DNA from: Bettongia penicillata ogilbyi
Taxonomy: Eukaryota; Chordata; Mammalia; Diprotodontia; Potoroidae
Length of the DNA stretch: 64,000 nt
Direction: 5' to 3'
Assembly (NCBI GenBank): GCA_023548195.1
Contig: JAJHZJ010000008.1
Location: 6,638,215-6,702,214 of the forward strand
The notes beneath the pieces were generated by a model. The model worked only from the letters and a program-made list of their open reading frames with translations. It ran no database searches and was not told where the DNA came from. The number at the start of each line of letters is the position of its first letter. The stretch's first letter is position 1. Shown piece by piece: positions 43,866 to 55,778 of this stretch. A program made the translations under genes and the position numbers.

Positions 43866-44149
43866 GGAGGAAAGAGTGTCAGAGATCATTCATAGAATTA
43901 AATGAGGCTTTGGATTTTACCTGAGAGTACTGAGTAGCATCAGACTTATTCATACCCTCACATGGGTTACAATCTATCACAAATCAATAGTAATATACTA
44001 TCAGGTTAGGGTATATTCAGTAAGTGCTTCAAGAATTCAAAGGACAATGTCATCACAAAAGCCTGCAGGTGTAGAGAAGCTTCTTAAAGTTGGTTCTGAA
44101 TCTTCAGAATGTTCAGTTCTTTAGGCAAGACTTTTAGAAGTTAAAATCC

Positions 44150-44335
44150 AAGTGATTAGAGAGTGAATGAGTTGAGGGGTCCGGAAATCCAGATTCTAGA
44201 ACATTTGGGTTTGTGATCCTGGCTAAGTCATTTAGCCTCATCCTTGGCAATTCTTTAAGATGATGTTATATAGTTATTGATTCGCATACTGGATTTCCAG
44301 TTAGAATAGAGGAAGTTCCCTATTCCAACAGAATT
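44150..44335 (+). mobile_element. tRNA-headed SINE fragment, tail type D
   Basis: tgatcctggctaagtcattt, agcctcatccttggcaattc, tttaagatgatgttatatag, gaggaagttccctattccaa. Confidence 0.6.
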
Positions 44336-44629
44336 TTAAGTGTGGTCCTTCCAAAACAAAGCCCCAAATGATCCACTATTTCCATGTCCCCTCTTAAAAA
44401 TTTGCAAATCAATGTAGTAATAATTCCACTCAGGGTTACCACAACAGTATTTCTGAGACTAAGAACTTTTAGGAACATTTTTACACCTTCTGGGAGACAT
44501 CAAATTGTCTTGCAGCTATCCCAATCACACTTCCACCCGTTTTAAGCTTCCATAAAAGGTTACGCCTCTGAGATACCCTCCCACTCTAGATCTTTGATTC
44601 TATTATTCTGCATGGTGTTGGATAAAAAT

Positions 44630-44757
44630 TGCTTTCCCCCCCCCATAAAACTCTGTTATAAATGGCAGCCAACAATTTCCTTCCTTTCTTTTATTCCCCA
44701 TTTAATACATTCATACTTAAAAAGAAAGCTAATAGGCTACACAAAGGACACAAAATT
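44630..44757 (+). repeat. Left arm of a 130-bp inverted repeat
   Basis: Reads tgctttccccccc, taaaactctgttataaatgg, cagccaacaatttccttcct, aatacattcatacttaaaaa, ggacacaaaatt. It pairs with 45549-45678 with one base difference outside the C-run. No transposon family recognised. Confidence 0.92.
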
Positions 44758-45548
44758 ATTTTTCTTGACATAGAGATTTAAAACTCCCAGACCCCACATA
44801 TGTTAACCTTATAAGGGGAATTGTCCAGAGAGAGAGCTTAGCACTTAGGAAGTTGTCTGTCTTTTTGAAGGACCCTGAAATCTCCATGAAGAAGAAAGAT
44901 ACTGTTCTCCATCAGCCTGTGCATTCCAACTTACCCAGAACAGAGGAGAATGCCCTATCAGAGCCCACAGCTAGAAATGATGGGATACTTAGAACTGTCA
45001 ATCTGAAGTCACTTATTCAGTGCTCGTGATCCCAGAAATGCAATTCCTATTTACAGGAATGGGATGTTCCCTTCCTCACTTCAGAAATACATATAGTTGT
45101 CTCATCCCTTAATGTGCAGAGATCATTAGTGCTCTCTACTGGTTGGATATGAGAACTCCAAGCAAGGAATGATGTATTATAGTTAACTGGGAAAACTAAG
45201 TGGAAAGAACTGGTGAGACAAAAACAGCCATTTTTCATCGTCTTAATCAATGAGGATTTAGCAAACTCCTCCTATGTGCCAGGAAGACTTGCAGGAGTTG
45301 AGAACAAAAGCAATCTCCTTATCTTAACCAGTGGCTCCGCTCTAACAAGTGTAGGATTTGTCATCCTGACCAAGCTATTTAACCTTTCAGTACCCTAAGC
45401 AACTCTCTAAGGCTAAAAGTTCCAGGGAATGTGCTGACCTGCCTTGGCAGAGGGAACTTCCTGACTGGGGAGTATTCTAAACCAACAAATGAAATAATAA
45501 TCTGGTCCCTAACCACTATACTATCTTGGGATGAGGAATGGTCACAAC
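44758..45548. other. 791-bp spacer between the inverted arms
   Basis: Contains an antisense L2-type terminus trace (45243-45290, ctcctatgtgccagg) and a sense type D SINE (about 45340-45510: tttaacctttcagtacccta, gcaactctctaaggctaaaa, gtgctgacctgccttggcag, agggaacttcc). No transposase frame; the longest frame is under 70 codons. Confidence 0.6.
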
Positions 45549-45678
45549 AATTTTGTGTCCTTTGTGTAGCCTATTAGCTTTCTTTTTAAGTATGAATGTA
45601 TTAAATGGGGAATAAAAGAAAGGAAGGAAATTATTGGCTGCCATTTATAACAGAGTTTTATGGGGGAGGGGGGAAGCA
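45549..45678 (-). repeat. Right arm of the 130-bp inverted repeat
   Basis: Reverse complement of 44630-44757 from aattttgtgtcctttgtgta to gaggggggaagca. Differences are in C/G-run length and one substitution. Confidence 0.92.
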
Positions 45679-46062
45679 GATGTATGGAGACCAAAAGCTG
45701 TCCTGTTGTCATTGGGCAGATATTGGGCAGCCAGGGGAGGTCCTACAGTATCACCATTTCCTTGGTTAATTAGATATTCACAAGAGGTAGAATCATCAAT
45801 CTAGACCTGAAAAAGGTTCATCTGGCGAAACTCTCCCTTCATTTCCCCATCAGCTGCAATCATTTTAACTTCATCATCATGCAAAATTGGATCAGTCTTG
45901 GTGCTCATGCTTCATCTGAACTCTCAGGACCTTCTGTCCCTCTGACTGGAGAGCAGAATGATGAGCTCCTCTGAGACTTTCTTTTAAGGAAGGGTCCCGC
46001 ATAATCTCTTCCTTTCTTAGACAGGTCTTTGTACATCATCATGCCACTGTGCTGGGGATGAA
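45679..46062. other. Unassigned interval
   Basis: About 380 bases; no named feature. A 76-codon minus frame here has no recognisable domain. Confidence 0.4.
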
Positions 46063-46195
46063 CAGTGGTGTCAAACCCAAAAAGAGACAGATCCCTGCAG
46101 ATCATATGTTGACTTAGAAAACCACAAATTAACATAATCTATGTTGTATTGTATTTTTATTTCATTACATGTATCCATGAGTTTGACATCTATGG
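46063..46195. mobile_element. hAT-type MITE-like DNA transposon remnant
   Basis: Terminal inverted repeats cagtggtgtcaaac (46063-46076) and, read in reverse, ccatagatgtcaaac (46181-46195) have the CAGNGGTGTC-like ends of mammalian hAT elements. The 130-bp interior (catatgttgacttagaaaac, attaacataatctatgttgt) is non-coding. The 8-bp TSD is not clear. Confidence 0.55.
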
Positions 46196-46344
46196 TTTAG
46201 ATCACTCTCCATGATGTAATTTCGATGATTTAAATGTTAAATATTAATATATATTAATTTGCCATATCCATATTTAAGCATGGAAGTTAAAATGAATAAT
46301 CCATATGCAATATATCTGAAGCACTGATATTTAGAAAAGTACAC

Positions 46345-46480
46345 GGAGTCCAACAGAGGGAATAAACATTGATATAGCACCTATTTTGTGACAGTCATTG
46401 TGCTGTGTTTTACAGATATCATCTCATTTGATCCATAGAGTACTCAGTTAAAGAAATACTACCTAGTCCAAAAAATAAAG
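46345..46480 (-). mobile_element. MIR-type fragment, antisense
   Basis: acattgatatagcacctatt, ttgtgacagtcattgtgctg, tacagatatcatctcatttg atcc. Confidence 0.55.
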
Positions 46481-46586
46481 AGATCGAGAGTATTTTATAA
46501 GACAGTGCTGAAAATGTAGATTAAATTGGATTAAAGTTAGGAAGAGAAAAAATACTTAATTAGTTTTCCTTTCTAAAAATTTTGTC

Positions 46587-49500
46587 TTTTTTTTTTAAAT
46601 TTTGCATTCTGGATTCTCTCCTCCATCCCACCCACCTGCCATCCACTAAGAAGGTAAAAAATATATCAATTAAATATGAAACCACATAAAACAATTTTTA
46701 AATTAATCATATCACAAAAAACCAGCAAAAAAGTAAGAAAATTATGCTTCAATTTGCACTCAGAATTTATCAGTTCTCTCTTTGGCGGTAGATAGCATTT
46801 TTTCATCATGAGTCTCGGGCTTGGATCACTGTATTGATTGGCGTGGCCAAGTCTTTCACAGTTGATCATTATTACAACATTGCTATTACTTTGCACAATA
46901 ATCTCCTGGTTTTTTCACTTCACTTTGCATCAGTTCATATAGGTCTTGCTGTCTTTTTTCTAAAAGCACCCCCCTTTGTCACATCTTATAGCATGATAAT
47001 ATTCCATCAATGTTATATGTTCAGTCATTCTCTGATTGATGAGCATCTCAATTTCCAGTGTTTTACCACAACTCAACAAACTGCTATAAATATTTTTGTA
47101 CATATAGGTTTTTTTCTTTTTCTTTGATCTCTTTGGGGTATAGACCTAATAGTGATATTGCTGGATAAAAGGGTAAGTGCAGTTTTGTAGCCCTTTAGGT
47201 ATAGTTTCAGCTTGCTCTCCAGAATGGTTGGACCAGTTCCCTATTCCACCAACAGTTCATTAATGTACCTATTTTGCTTTATCCCCTCCAGCATTTGTCA
47301 TTTCTGATAGGCATAAGGATGTTACCTCAGAGTTGTTTTAATTTGCATTCCTGTAATCAATAGTGAGTCAGAGCATTTCTTCATATAACAATAGACAGCT
47401 TTGATTTTTTTCTTCTGAAAGCTGCCTGTTCATACTTTTTGATCATTTATCAATTGAGGAGTAGCTCTTATTTTTTAATAGCTTTTATTTTTATCAGTTC
47501 CCTACCTATTTGAGAAATGAGGCCTTTATCAGAGAAATTTGATATAATTTTTTTAGAAATATAACTTTATTGTTTATGGTGCCTTTTAGCAAAACATAGT
47601 TTCGCTGAATATCTCTCTCAGTTATGTCTAATTTTGTTTTGGCTTTGTATGGCTTCATGATTGCTATCCTTGCCCTCTTCACTTCAACTGAAGCATAATA
47701 AATTCCGCTCCAGTCCTTCATTTCCACTCTGTCGGTGTCTCTCTGTCTCAACTCTCTGTCTCAAGTGTGTCTCTTGTATAGAACATATTGTTAGATTCTG
47801 ATTTCCAAATCATTCTGCTTTTTTTCCTGGGTTAGTTCATCCCATTCACATTCACATTTATGATCATTAACTATACCTTTCCATTTATCCCATTTTCTTC
47901 TGTTTCTTCTTCTATCTCTCTTTTTTTTATTTTGTCTCTTCTCAAAAATCTGTCTTTCTTTCATGTACTGCCTGCACCAATCTGCCCTCCCTTTTATCAT
48001 ACTGACCACATATCTCTTTTTCCCTTTTCCTCTTATCTCCCTATATGGTAAGATAAATTTCTATATCCAACTGTATATGTATATATATATATATATGCAT
48101 ATCTATACATATATATATTCTTCCCTCTCTGAACCAATTCTGATGAGAGTCTCAAGCATTGCTCACCACTGCCCATTTGCCTTCCACTATAAAAGCTCTT
48201 CTTTGCTTATCTCTTTTATATGAAAAAAATTTCCTCATTCTACCTCTCCCTTCCCCCTCCTCCCAGTGCATTCTCTTTCTCACCCCTACATTCTTTTTTG
48301 GAGATCATTTCAACTAACATCTATACCCTCTGTCTATGCAGACTCTTTCTAACTGTCCTAATAATGATAAATTTCTAAGGGGTTACATGTATCGTCTTCC
48401 CGCATAGGAATGTAAACAATTTAACTTTATTGCATCCCATCTGATTACTCTTTCATATTCAGTTTCATTACTCTTTCATACTTTTTGTGATTCTCTTGAC
48501 TCATCTATTTGCATGTCAATTTGTCTCTTCAGCTCTAGTCTTTCATTAGGAATGTTTGGAAGTTCTCCATTTCATTAAATATCTATTCCCCTCCCCCCCA
48601 AGGTTATACATAGTTTTTTTGGACAAATTATTCTGGTTGTAAGCCTAGCTCCTTTGCCTTCTAGAATATCATATTACAAGCCCTCCAATTCATTGATGTG
48701 GAAGCTGCTAAATCTCATGTGATCTTGACTGTGGATCCACACTACTCTAATTGCTTCTTTCTGGCTGCTGGCAACATTTTCTCCTTGACCTGTGAGTTAT
48801 GGAATTTGGCTATAATATCCCTGGGATTTAGGGATCTCTTTCAGGAGGTGATCAGTGGATTCTTTCCACTTCTATTTTACCCTCTAGATAGAAGATATCA
48901 GGGCAATTTTTATTTATAGTTTATTGAAATATAATTTCTAGGTTCTTCCTTTGATTAGGACTTTCAGGTAGTCCAATAATTTTTAAATTATATCTCCTGA
49001 ATGTATTTTCCAGGTCATATTTTTTTTCCAATTAGAAATTGGAGAACAATCAATTTTCTTTGATTTTTCATTCTTTTGACTTCATTTTTTATTTATAAAA
49101 ATCTCATAGAGTCATTAGCTTCCACTTCTCTAATTCTAATTTTTATGGAATTATTTTCCTCAGTGAGCTTTTGCACCTCTTTTCCTATTTGGTCAATTCT
49201 TCTTTTTAAAGGGTTCTTTTCTTTAGTGAATTTTGTACCTCCTTTTCTATTTGACTCATTCTAATTTTAAAAGAGTTCTTTTCTATAGTGAACTCTAGGC
49301 CAATTCTATTTTTAAGGTGATTTTTTTCTTCAGTTTTTTTGTGTCTCTTTTATGGGACTATTAATTTTCTTTTCAAAATTTTCACATCTCTCATTCCCCA
49401 CCCTCCACCCCCCATCTTTCCTCTCACCCCTCCTATCTCTTCTTTTAACTCTTTTAGAAATTCTTGTAGGCCTTGGGTCCAATTATCTTTTTTATGAGGC

Positions 49501-50040
49501 TTTGCTTGTAGATATTTTCAATGTTGTCTTCTAAGTTTATGTCTTTGTCTTCTCTACTATCATAATAACTTTTTTATAGTCAAGTTATTTTTGTGGTTGC
49601 TGTTGCTTGCTCATTTCCCCAACCTATTTCTTGACTTACTTTTTTATGTAAAGTTGGGGTGGTGAGAAGGCACTATACCAAGTTTCAGACTTTTCTGTGC
49701 TGTTGTTTTCAGAGCTAGTTTTAAGGGTCTTCAAGTTTTTGGAACTTCCAAGGTGGTGTTATCCTGGGAGAGAGATCACTGCTCTCCTGTTTTGTACTCT
49801 GATATCTTTACCCAAGGAGGGTCCCTGCTCCCCTGCAGCCACAAGTACTAGTGCTCATCTTGGCTCTGGAACTATGCCCAAGTGCCCTCCTTTCCTGCAG
49901 ACATAAGTGTTAGGACCTCTCTTGGCCTTGGAACTGTGACCAGGGCCCTTGTTCCCTTGTGATCAACATCCCTCTCTACTCTGGTACTGTGACACAGAAC
50001 TAATTAGGGACAATAGAGTTGCCAGTCAAGGCTAACAAAG
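46587..50040 (-). mobile_element. Antisense L1 with 5'UTR, ORF1 and internally deleted ORF2
   Basis: Minus strand, 5' to 3': 5'UTR about 50040-49560 (ccttgaaccccagg-like GC-rich blocks); ORF1 about 49560-48480, recognised by alignment to the element at 25 kb (the complement of gccttctagaatatcatatt pairs with its ttccagaagtc-aaaggaacta block); post-ORF1 DNA with a tttacattcctatgcgggaa equivalent; an endonuclease piece about 47800-47560; then the ORF2 C-terminus about 47520-46700 (L-I-K-A-S-F-L start, C-terminal Cys/Trp region) and 3'UTR with a poly-T complement tail at 46587-46596. The whole reverse-transcriptase core, roughly 2.5 kb, is missing. Stops in every frame. Confidence 0.75.
48078..48117. 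repeat. (TA)n microsatellite inside the antisense L1
   Basis: tatatatatatatatatatg and following TA-rich run. Confidence 0.85.
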
Positions 50041-51049
50041 GATCCTCTTTAATTTCTTCTTGATCAGCTGTTTGACCACCTTACCATCTCTGTGCTTAGA
50101 GCCCCCAAAGCTGCTACTGCTGTTTTCTATAAATTACCAGAGGTTATAGAGACAATTTTAAAAATTACAGAAAGACAATTTTCAGAGAATGTTTGAAGTC
50201 TGATTATAAAACTTCTCACAGTGGAGGAGAACATGCCTAATAGAGTTAAAAATGATATTGATTAAGGAGAGTATATCTGGAAATAAATTATTAGACTTAA
50301 TTTGGAATAAAAATTCATTTGAAACACAAGATTTGGCTCCAAATTTTAATCAGCTCCCCACATCATAAGCATATTATAATATCACAGTGGAACCATAGCC
50401 CTAAGTTATGATATGCTTCAGGGAAGGAGTCATTGCTGTTGGGAGTGATAAGGATGGGATATTTGAGTTAGAAATGCAAACACTTTACCACAGTGGCAGG
50501 AACCCAAAAGGGAGAAAAGTGGTAAATTGTCAGAAAGTTGTAAACATGCAGCATTTGGAATTATGCAGAATGTAAAAGCTGTAATATTTGAAGTCATCTA
50601 GCAAGAATAATTAGGAGACTAGAAGACAATTTGGTATTGGTGGCACATCCTGATAAGCGTATGCCAATTTTATTCAACATACCATCCAGCATAAAGGCGA
50701 AAGGTCTCTTGAGGTTGTAACTCAAACAGACTGTCAGCTTCCAAAACTGAAGGCAAGAGGAGTCACGAAACTGGAAGAAGCAAATGCCATTAGAATAAAG
50801 AAAGTGCCAAGTATGGTATGGCTGCAGGGGTTGAAAAAATATTTAATTGGTATTGGTTTCTGAACAAAAGATGACAAATTGTGATGAGTTAGAAATGATG
50901 TTCTAATATATTGAAAACTCAATGAATATCCATGCCAGACATTTTGCCAGGTGTGGAATACAGAACCTAAGAAAGGTCAGTTCAGATTGAGGAGATTCAG
51001 TGCCTTGATGGAATTGCAGACCAGGCTACTGGTAAAAGGAAAAGGGGGA
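50041..51049. other. About 1 kb of apparently unique DNA
   Basis: No interspersed repeat recognised. Frames are short. A candidate for comparison with other marsupials. Confidence 0.4.
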
Positions 51050-51075
51050 TGTGTTTGTGTGTGTGTGTGTGTGTG

Positions 51076-51166
<91 letters not shown>

Positions 51167-51170
51167 AAGA
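51050..51170. repeat. (TG)n-(GA)n compound microsatellite
   Basis: (TG)n about 51050-51077, then about 42 uninterrupted GA units to 51162, then gaaagaaaga. The Arg-Glu repeat frame is an artefact. Confidence 0.97.
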
Positions 51171-52094
51171 ATAGGTGAAGAATTAGAATGTTCCACAGAT
51201 ACCCTTAAAATGTCAGGAGGTAAAGAAGGCCTTCAGCATGCTGTGGGGGACCCCTATGGCTACCTAATGGGAGCAGGTGAACAAGAGTTGATCAGAGCTG
51301 AGGCATGGATGTATTGGGATCTTCATGATTGAAGGGGAATTTTCAAATTGATTTGATAATGGCCTTATTACTGTTTTTAAGCAGAAGCCATTTCATTATA
51401 TCTCTTGATTATATCTGCTTGCAGTACATTTTTTCTTCTGAAATTGTGAAAGTGACTCCTACCCTTTTAGAATTAGTTATGCCAAATAATCAATTTTATT
51501 CCAACCCCTCAGTAGAGAAGAAAACTTAGAACTGGCCCTTCAATGGTACTATGAGTTATAGGAAGTGTGCAGGCCCCCCAAAATGAGATCAACTCATCCC
51601 TTTTCAGGGTATCCCCAACTGGTGTAGCACCCTCCCCCAAGTCTGAACAAATGTGCATGTTCCTGACAAGATGAAGTGCATTGTAGGAGCAGGTTGCTCT
51701 CTCTATAGCAACTCAAAGTGCTTTCCCTTTATGGGAAAGCATAAACCTTTTGACATTAAGTACTATAAGCATTGATATCTCTGGGGAGGCTGGGTTCACT
51801 AGAGAGAGAAGTGCTATCTTTACTATTTATGGTACAAGTCCACAGAAGTCAAAATCAGATGTCCTTAGGGTAAATTCTGCGTAGGGACCCATGTCCCAAA
51901 GAGAAATTTTTGTACCATGTCCATGTAAACTCTGGGCTTGGCTTGGAGGTCACAGTCACATAGAAAATGTGGCAGACAGATTACAGCTGGATTACGCTCT
52001 TCCAATTCTGATATTCTATGATGGATTTTATGTTCTGCGGTTTCAGGCTTATTAACTGTCAACTTTTCATATTTTATTTCTGGAAAGAAATAAA
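51171..52094. other. Unassigned interval
   Basis: About 920 bases; no gene or named repeat seen. Confidence 0.4.
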
Positions 52095-52830
52095 TGTGAA
52101 CTGGAATACTAGTGCTGTGTTGGTAGAGATGTGAGTCAGTTCAGCCATTTTGGAAAACAATTTGAAATTATGACCAGAAAGTTACTGAACTGTGCAAACT
52201 TTTTCAACCTGACTATGCCACTATTAGGCCTACACCCCCAAAGGAAATCAAAGAGAGAGGAAAAGGTTCTATATGTACAAAAACATTTGCAGCATGGGAG
52301 CTTTGCTGTTGTCATGATAGCCAAAAAATGAAAATTAAGTACCTATCCTCCTTTTGGGGAATAGCTAAACAAATTATAATAATTGGATGCACTGAATATT
52401 TTAGTGCCATAAGAAATAATGAAATGGGTAATTTCAAAGGAAAGTGAAACTTTTGTGATTGATGCATGGTAAGGGTAGCACAAATGGAACAATTTATACC
52501 ATGATAACGTTATAGAGAAAAACAGCTTTCAGAGACATTAATGCATTGCTAAATAATGATAAACCTTGAGTCCAAAAGAATGAAGATGAAAGAGCATATG
52601 ATTCACCTCCTCACAGAGTGTGATGAACTTAATATTCAGAAAGAATGTACATTTTTGCATATGACTAATTTTGAAGTTTGTTTTTACCAGACCATGTATT
52701 GGGGACTTCATTCATTTTCCCTTCATTTAGATATACAGTAATTTTGCTCCTAGAAAGAAGCATAGTAAGAGAAATAGATTAATTTTTCAAAATATTTTTG
52801 TTACTTGAAAAAAGATAAACTTTTGAAAAT
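52095..52830 (+). mobile_element. L1 ORF2 C-terminus and 3'UTR
   Basis: tttggaaaacaatttgaaat, tatgccactattaggcctac (P-L-L-G-L-H-P in frame), atgtacaaaaacatttgcag, ttttggggaatagctaaac and ttagtgccataagaaataat are ORF2-end blocks. tgataacgttatagagaaaa, cagagacattaatgcattg and cacctcctcacagagtgtga are 3'UTR blocks, closing near aaataaataaatgtat. Frames are disrupted. Confidence 0.75.
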
Positions 52831-52861
52831 AAATAAATGTATTGCATACTTATAAATCTGA

Positions 52862-52940
52862 TCATATACATACAATGCCTACATATATATATGCATATAT
52901 TATATGTGTATATGTGCACATATATGTATATATGTACACT
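52862..52940. repeat. TA/TG-rich microsatellite
   Basis: tatatatatgcatatattat and tatatgtatatatgtac runs. Confidence 0.8.
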
Positions 52941-53310
52941 GTAGTAGATAGAGGGCCACTCTTAGAGTTAGGAAGACCTGGTTTCTAGTTTCATGAATAT
53001 GAGCTAGTCATTGAACTTCTCCATGACTTAGGAAACTTTCCAAGCATCAAAATTTCCCAAAGTAATTGATCGTTTCAATGAAGGAATTTTTTCATGATGG
53101 ACGTTCGTCAGACTAATGAAGTCGCACGTTTGAAGGAGAATATACTTGCAAAGTTTCTGTTATTTCATCAAGCTAGGGAACTAGCTGTGTCAGAACCCAA
53201 TCTACAATTCAGGTTAAGTACTAAAGAGCTACCTGAGGTTTTAGTGATGTTAGGGTCTCAGGCCAGTGTGGATTTGAATCCAAGTCTCTATGAAGTCATG
53301 CCAAACTTCC
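52941..53310. mobile_element. tRNA-headed SINE (sense) followed by a MIR-type fragment (antisense)
   Basis: 52941-53075: gtagtagatagagggccact, gagttaggaagacctggttt, cttctccatgacttaggaaa. 53155-53300: agctagggaactagctgtgt-like DNA, then ctcaggccagtgtggatttg aatcc, in antisense order. The 108-codon plus frame over this stretch is not a gene. Confidence 0.5.
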
Positions 53311-54479
53311 TCTACATACATATATACACACATACATTTAGGGACATGGGCACCCACATGCATATTATTTTCATTTTATATAGAAAGTTTCATGCTCAAA
53401 ATACTTTGAAAAATTATTGATGTTTTCTGTTTCTTTTATCACCATGATAACCCTTTTTTACATTTCCTTTCCCCTCTCAAGGAGCCATCCCATGTGAAAA
53501 ATAGTATATTTATAGAGAGGAAAAAACCAAGATAGTACAACTAATCAGTACACTGAGAAAATCTGAAAACGTGTGCAATGTGTAGCATTTATTGACCTCC
53601 CCCTCCATGAGGGGGTCAATTGGGGGTATTTTCTCATATCTCTTCATTTGGGTGTCACTTGATCTTATAATTTAAAATATTTTTATTAAAATCTATTAAT
53701 TAGATAAGGCTTTGATTTCATATACATGATTATATATGTATATATGAATGTATGTATATGTATATATGAATATATATATAAATATATGTGTACATTTGTA
53801 TGTTTTTCTCAGTCAGAGTAATTATCTAAAGTGGGAAACTCCGTTATCTAATATCTACCAGAAGCCACAACCCTAAAGATGCAAGACAGCAGAGAGAGCC
53901 ATGTTTGGAAGTGAATGAATGTCTGTCTCAGTTTATCTCTATTAGGCAGTTAACCCACATTCCTGGAATCCCATGCCAGCTCTCTTCTTTGCAGATTAAA
54001 GTCCCGGCAACAGAAAGGTATTAAAAAAAATCAAAATCTTAGAATGCACTTTTGAAAATCCTTCTTTAAAGTTTGATGGGCCTAGGATCCTGAAAAGAAA
54101 ATTAGAGAAAGTGAATCATTGCCAGAAAAAAAAGATAAACCGCCAAACATGTATGTGTTGGGGTTTGGTGACTGAGAGGTGAGATGTCAGGAGCATTTCA
54201 GTTCTTTCATGGATGTGAGGATAGATGAGAGTTTGACTTTGCAGATGTTCTTTACAGCTCCTGTCCCCTAGTTCTGTCTCTACATAATTTCTATTGATAC
54301 TTTCCTTTTCCCTTGCTAAGCAATCTAAATCCTTGGTTTTTCAATGGGAATAATAGTTTGTAAGGATGGTCTGAATCTGGATAGGGCACATACTGGAGGA
54401 AGGCAAGGGTTTACAGTGGTAGATTAGCATAGCATCAAGGTCATGTGGCACCAAGAATATACTTCTAGACAATTCATTT
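53311..54479. other. Unassigned interval with a TA-rich tract
   Basis: About 1.17 kb; TA/TG microsatellite at 53715-53800. No gene or family seen in the remainder. Confidence 0.4.
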
Positions 54480-54690
54480 GATAGGATTTTAGAACTGGGG
54501 GGTTACAGTGGAAAGTGGCCTCAGAGGCCATCTAATCTAACCCTATATTTTCAGATAAGGAAATTGAAGCCCAGAGAGATGAAGTGATTTGCCCCAGGTT
54601 AAAAAGGCAGCACATGTCAGAGGCAAGATTTGAACCCAAACTCTAATTCTTGAATCAGGACTTTTTTTTCTATACCATGGAGCAGCTCAA
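54480..54690 (-). mobile_element. MIR-type SINE, antisense
   Basis: gatttta-gaactggggggt trace, gcctcagaggccatctaatc, tattttcagataaggaaatt, gaagcccagagagatgaagt, cagaggcaagatttgaaccc. Confidence 0.65.
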
Positions 54691-54777
54691 GGCACTGGTT
54701 TAGCATTCACTGAATGCTGACAATGTGTGTACCTTTTAACACCGGCAACATAGAGTAGACTAGGCTCTAAAAATGAG

Positions 54778-55215
54778 CTAACTTGTTAGCTCTCCAGATT
54801 TCAGATCCTGGTCAAGGAAGTGAGGACAATGCAAACAACACTGCCGAAATCCCAGTATAACCTTGTTTCCATCTCCTTGCCAATAATTGGATGTCTTAAG
54901 TTCTACTTTTTCCATTGAGAACTCACCAAGCTCCCCTAGGAAGCCATTAAATATGAGGTCACTCAACAGCCCTGCTTCTCGGGCCCAAGTGTTCAGTCCA
55001 GAGAAATCAACAGGGTGCTTTGTCAAACTAATGACTATAAAAATACATTGGCTATTTTTTTCTCCAGTTCTAAGGAAGATACTCTCCACCATTTTCTCTA
55101 ATTCTGCAGATACATTTACAGATGTCCTTTCAACGCCTTCATCACATTGTCCAAAATCTTTTCCTTTATTCATGAAACATTGGGTGAGTTGGAACCTGAA
55201 TTCTTGGCCAACAAC
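54778..55215 (-). CDS. Unrecognised open frame of 131 codons (145 without an ATG)
   Basis: The frame is open from just after a stop near 55219 to a stop at 54778; the first ATG is at 55173. The product is mixed in composition, with no signal peptide, membrane segment or domain I recognise. Notable stretches are A-E-L-E-K-M-V-E-S-I-F-L, T-W-A-R-E-A-G-L-L and a Cys-rich end, Q-C-C-L-H-C-P-H-F. Unlike other long frames here, it lies in DNA without a recognised repeat or simple sequence. It could be an exon, a processed-pseudogene fragment, part of an unnamed retroelement or chance. No clear splice sites or polyadenylation signal support a gene. Confidence 0.2.
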   Translation of the reverse strand, partial: VVGQEFRFQLTQCFMNKGKDFGQCDEGVERTSVNVSAELEKMVESIFLRTGEKNSQCIFIVISLTKHPVDFSGLNTWAREAGLLSDLIFNGFLGELGEFSMEKVELKTSNYWQGDGNKVILGFRQCCLHCPHFLDQDLKSGELTS

Positions 55216-55318
55216 TTAGAAATGAATGTCTAATATACTGAGTCTTAAAAGAAAAAACCTTGTCAGTGTTGGGTTCAAGTGAACAACCCAACTCAAATAC
55301 ATTTCAAACTGAAATGAA

Positions 55319-55440
55319 AGCCAGCAGCATGGTACAGTGAAAAGAACACCAGCTCTGGAGTTAAGGAGAAGTGGGTTCAAATCCAGTCCCTGAAACATGC
55401 AGGTTGACACTGAGTAAATCTCATCTCCTTCTCTTTCCTC
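55319..55440 (+). mobile_element. tRNA-headed SINE fragment leading into a CT tract
   Basis: agcagcatggtacagtgaaa, caccagctctggagttaagg, gtgggttcaaatccagtccc, then tgacactgagtaaatctcat, a decayed body end. Confidence 0.65.
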
Positions 55441-55550
55441 TCACTTTCTTTCCTTTCTCTCTTTGATGCTCTTCTCTCTTTCTATTGTCTTCTCCCTTCT
55501 CTCCTCTCTCCCTCTGTCTTCTTTCTTTCCTCTCTCTCTTTCTCTGATTT
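55393..55550 (+). repeat. Copy A of a 155-bp direct duplication (SINE end plus CT tract)
   Basis: Begins aaacatgcaggttgacactg, ends tctctctttctctgattt. It matches 56896-57049 with a 4-base indel and about three substitutions. Copy A is continuous with the SINE body to its left, so it is probably the source. Confidence 0.9.
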
Positions 55551-55778
55551 TTTTTTCTTTTCTCTCTGTCTCTTTCACATGCACACACAAATTTAATTTC
55601 TCCTTATCTATTAATTTCTTCTCTGCTATCTGCACCATACCCAAGTTGCCACTATTTTAAAAATTCCTTCCACTTTCTTCAATCTCCACTTTTTTTCTCA
55701 GTCAATCTGGTGAAGACTGTTTACCATCATCTTGTCTACACGTCCTCTCCTCTTCTAAACCTTTTTGTAGTCTGGCTT

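Noticed and set aside
44630..45678. DNA transposon with 130-bp TIRs
   Set aside because: The spacer is made of unrelated old SINE and L2 pieces, there is no transposase, and no matching TSD flanks the arms. Kept as an unexplained inverted repeat instead.
53094..53420. 108-codon plus frame as a possible gene
   Set aside because: It runs through a MIR-like fragment and a TA/CA microsatellite.
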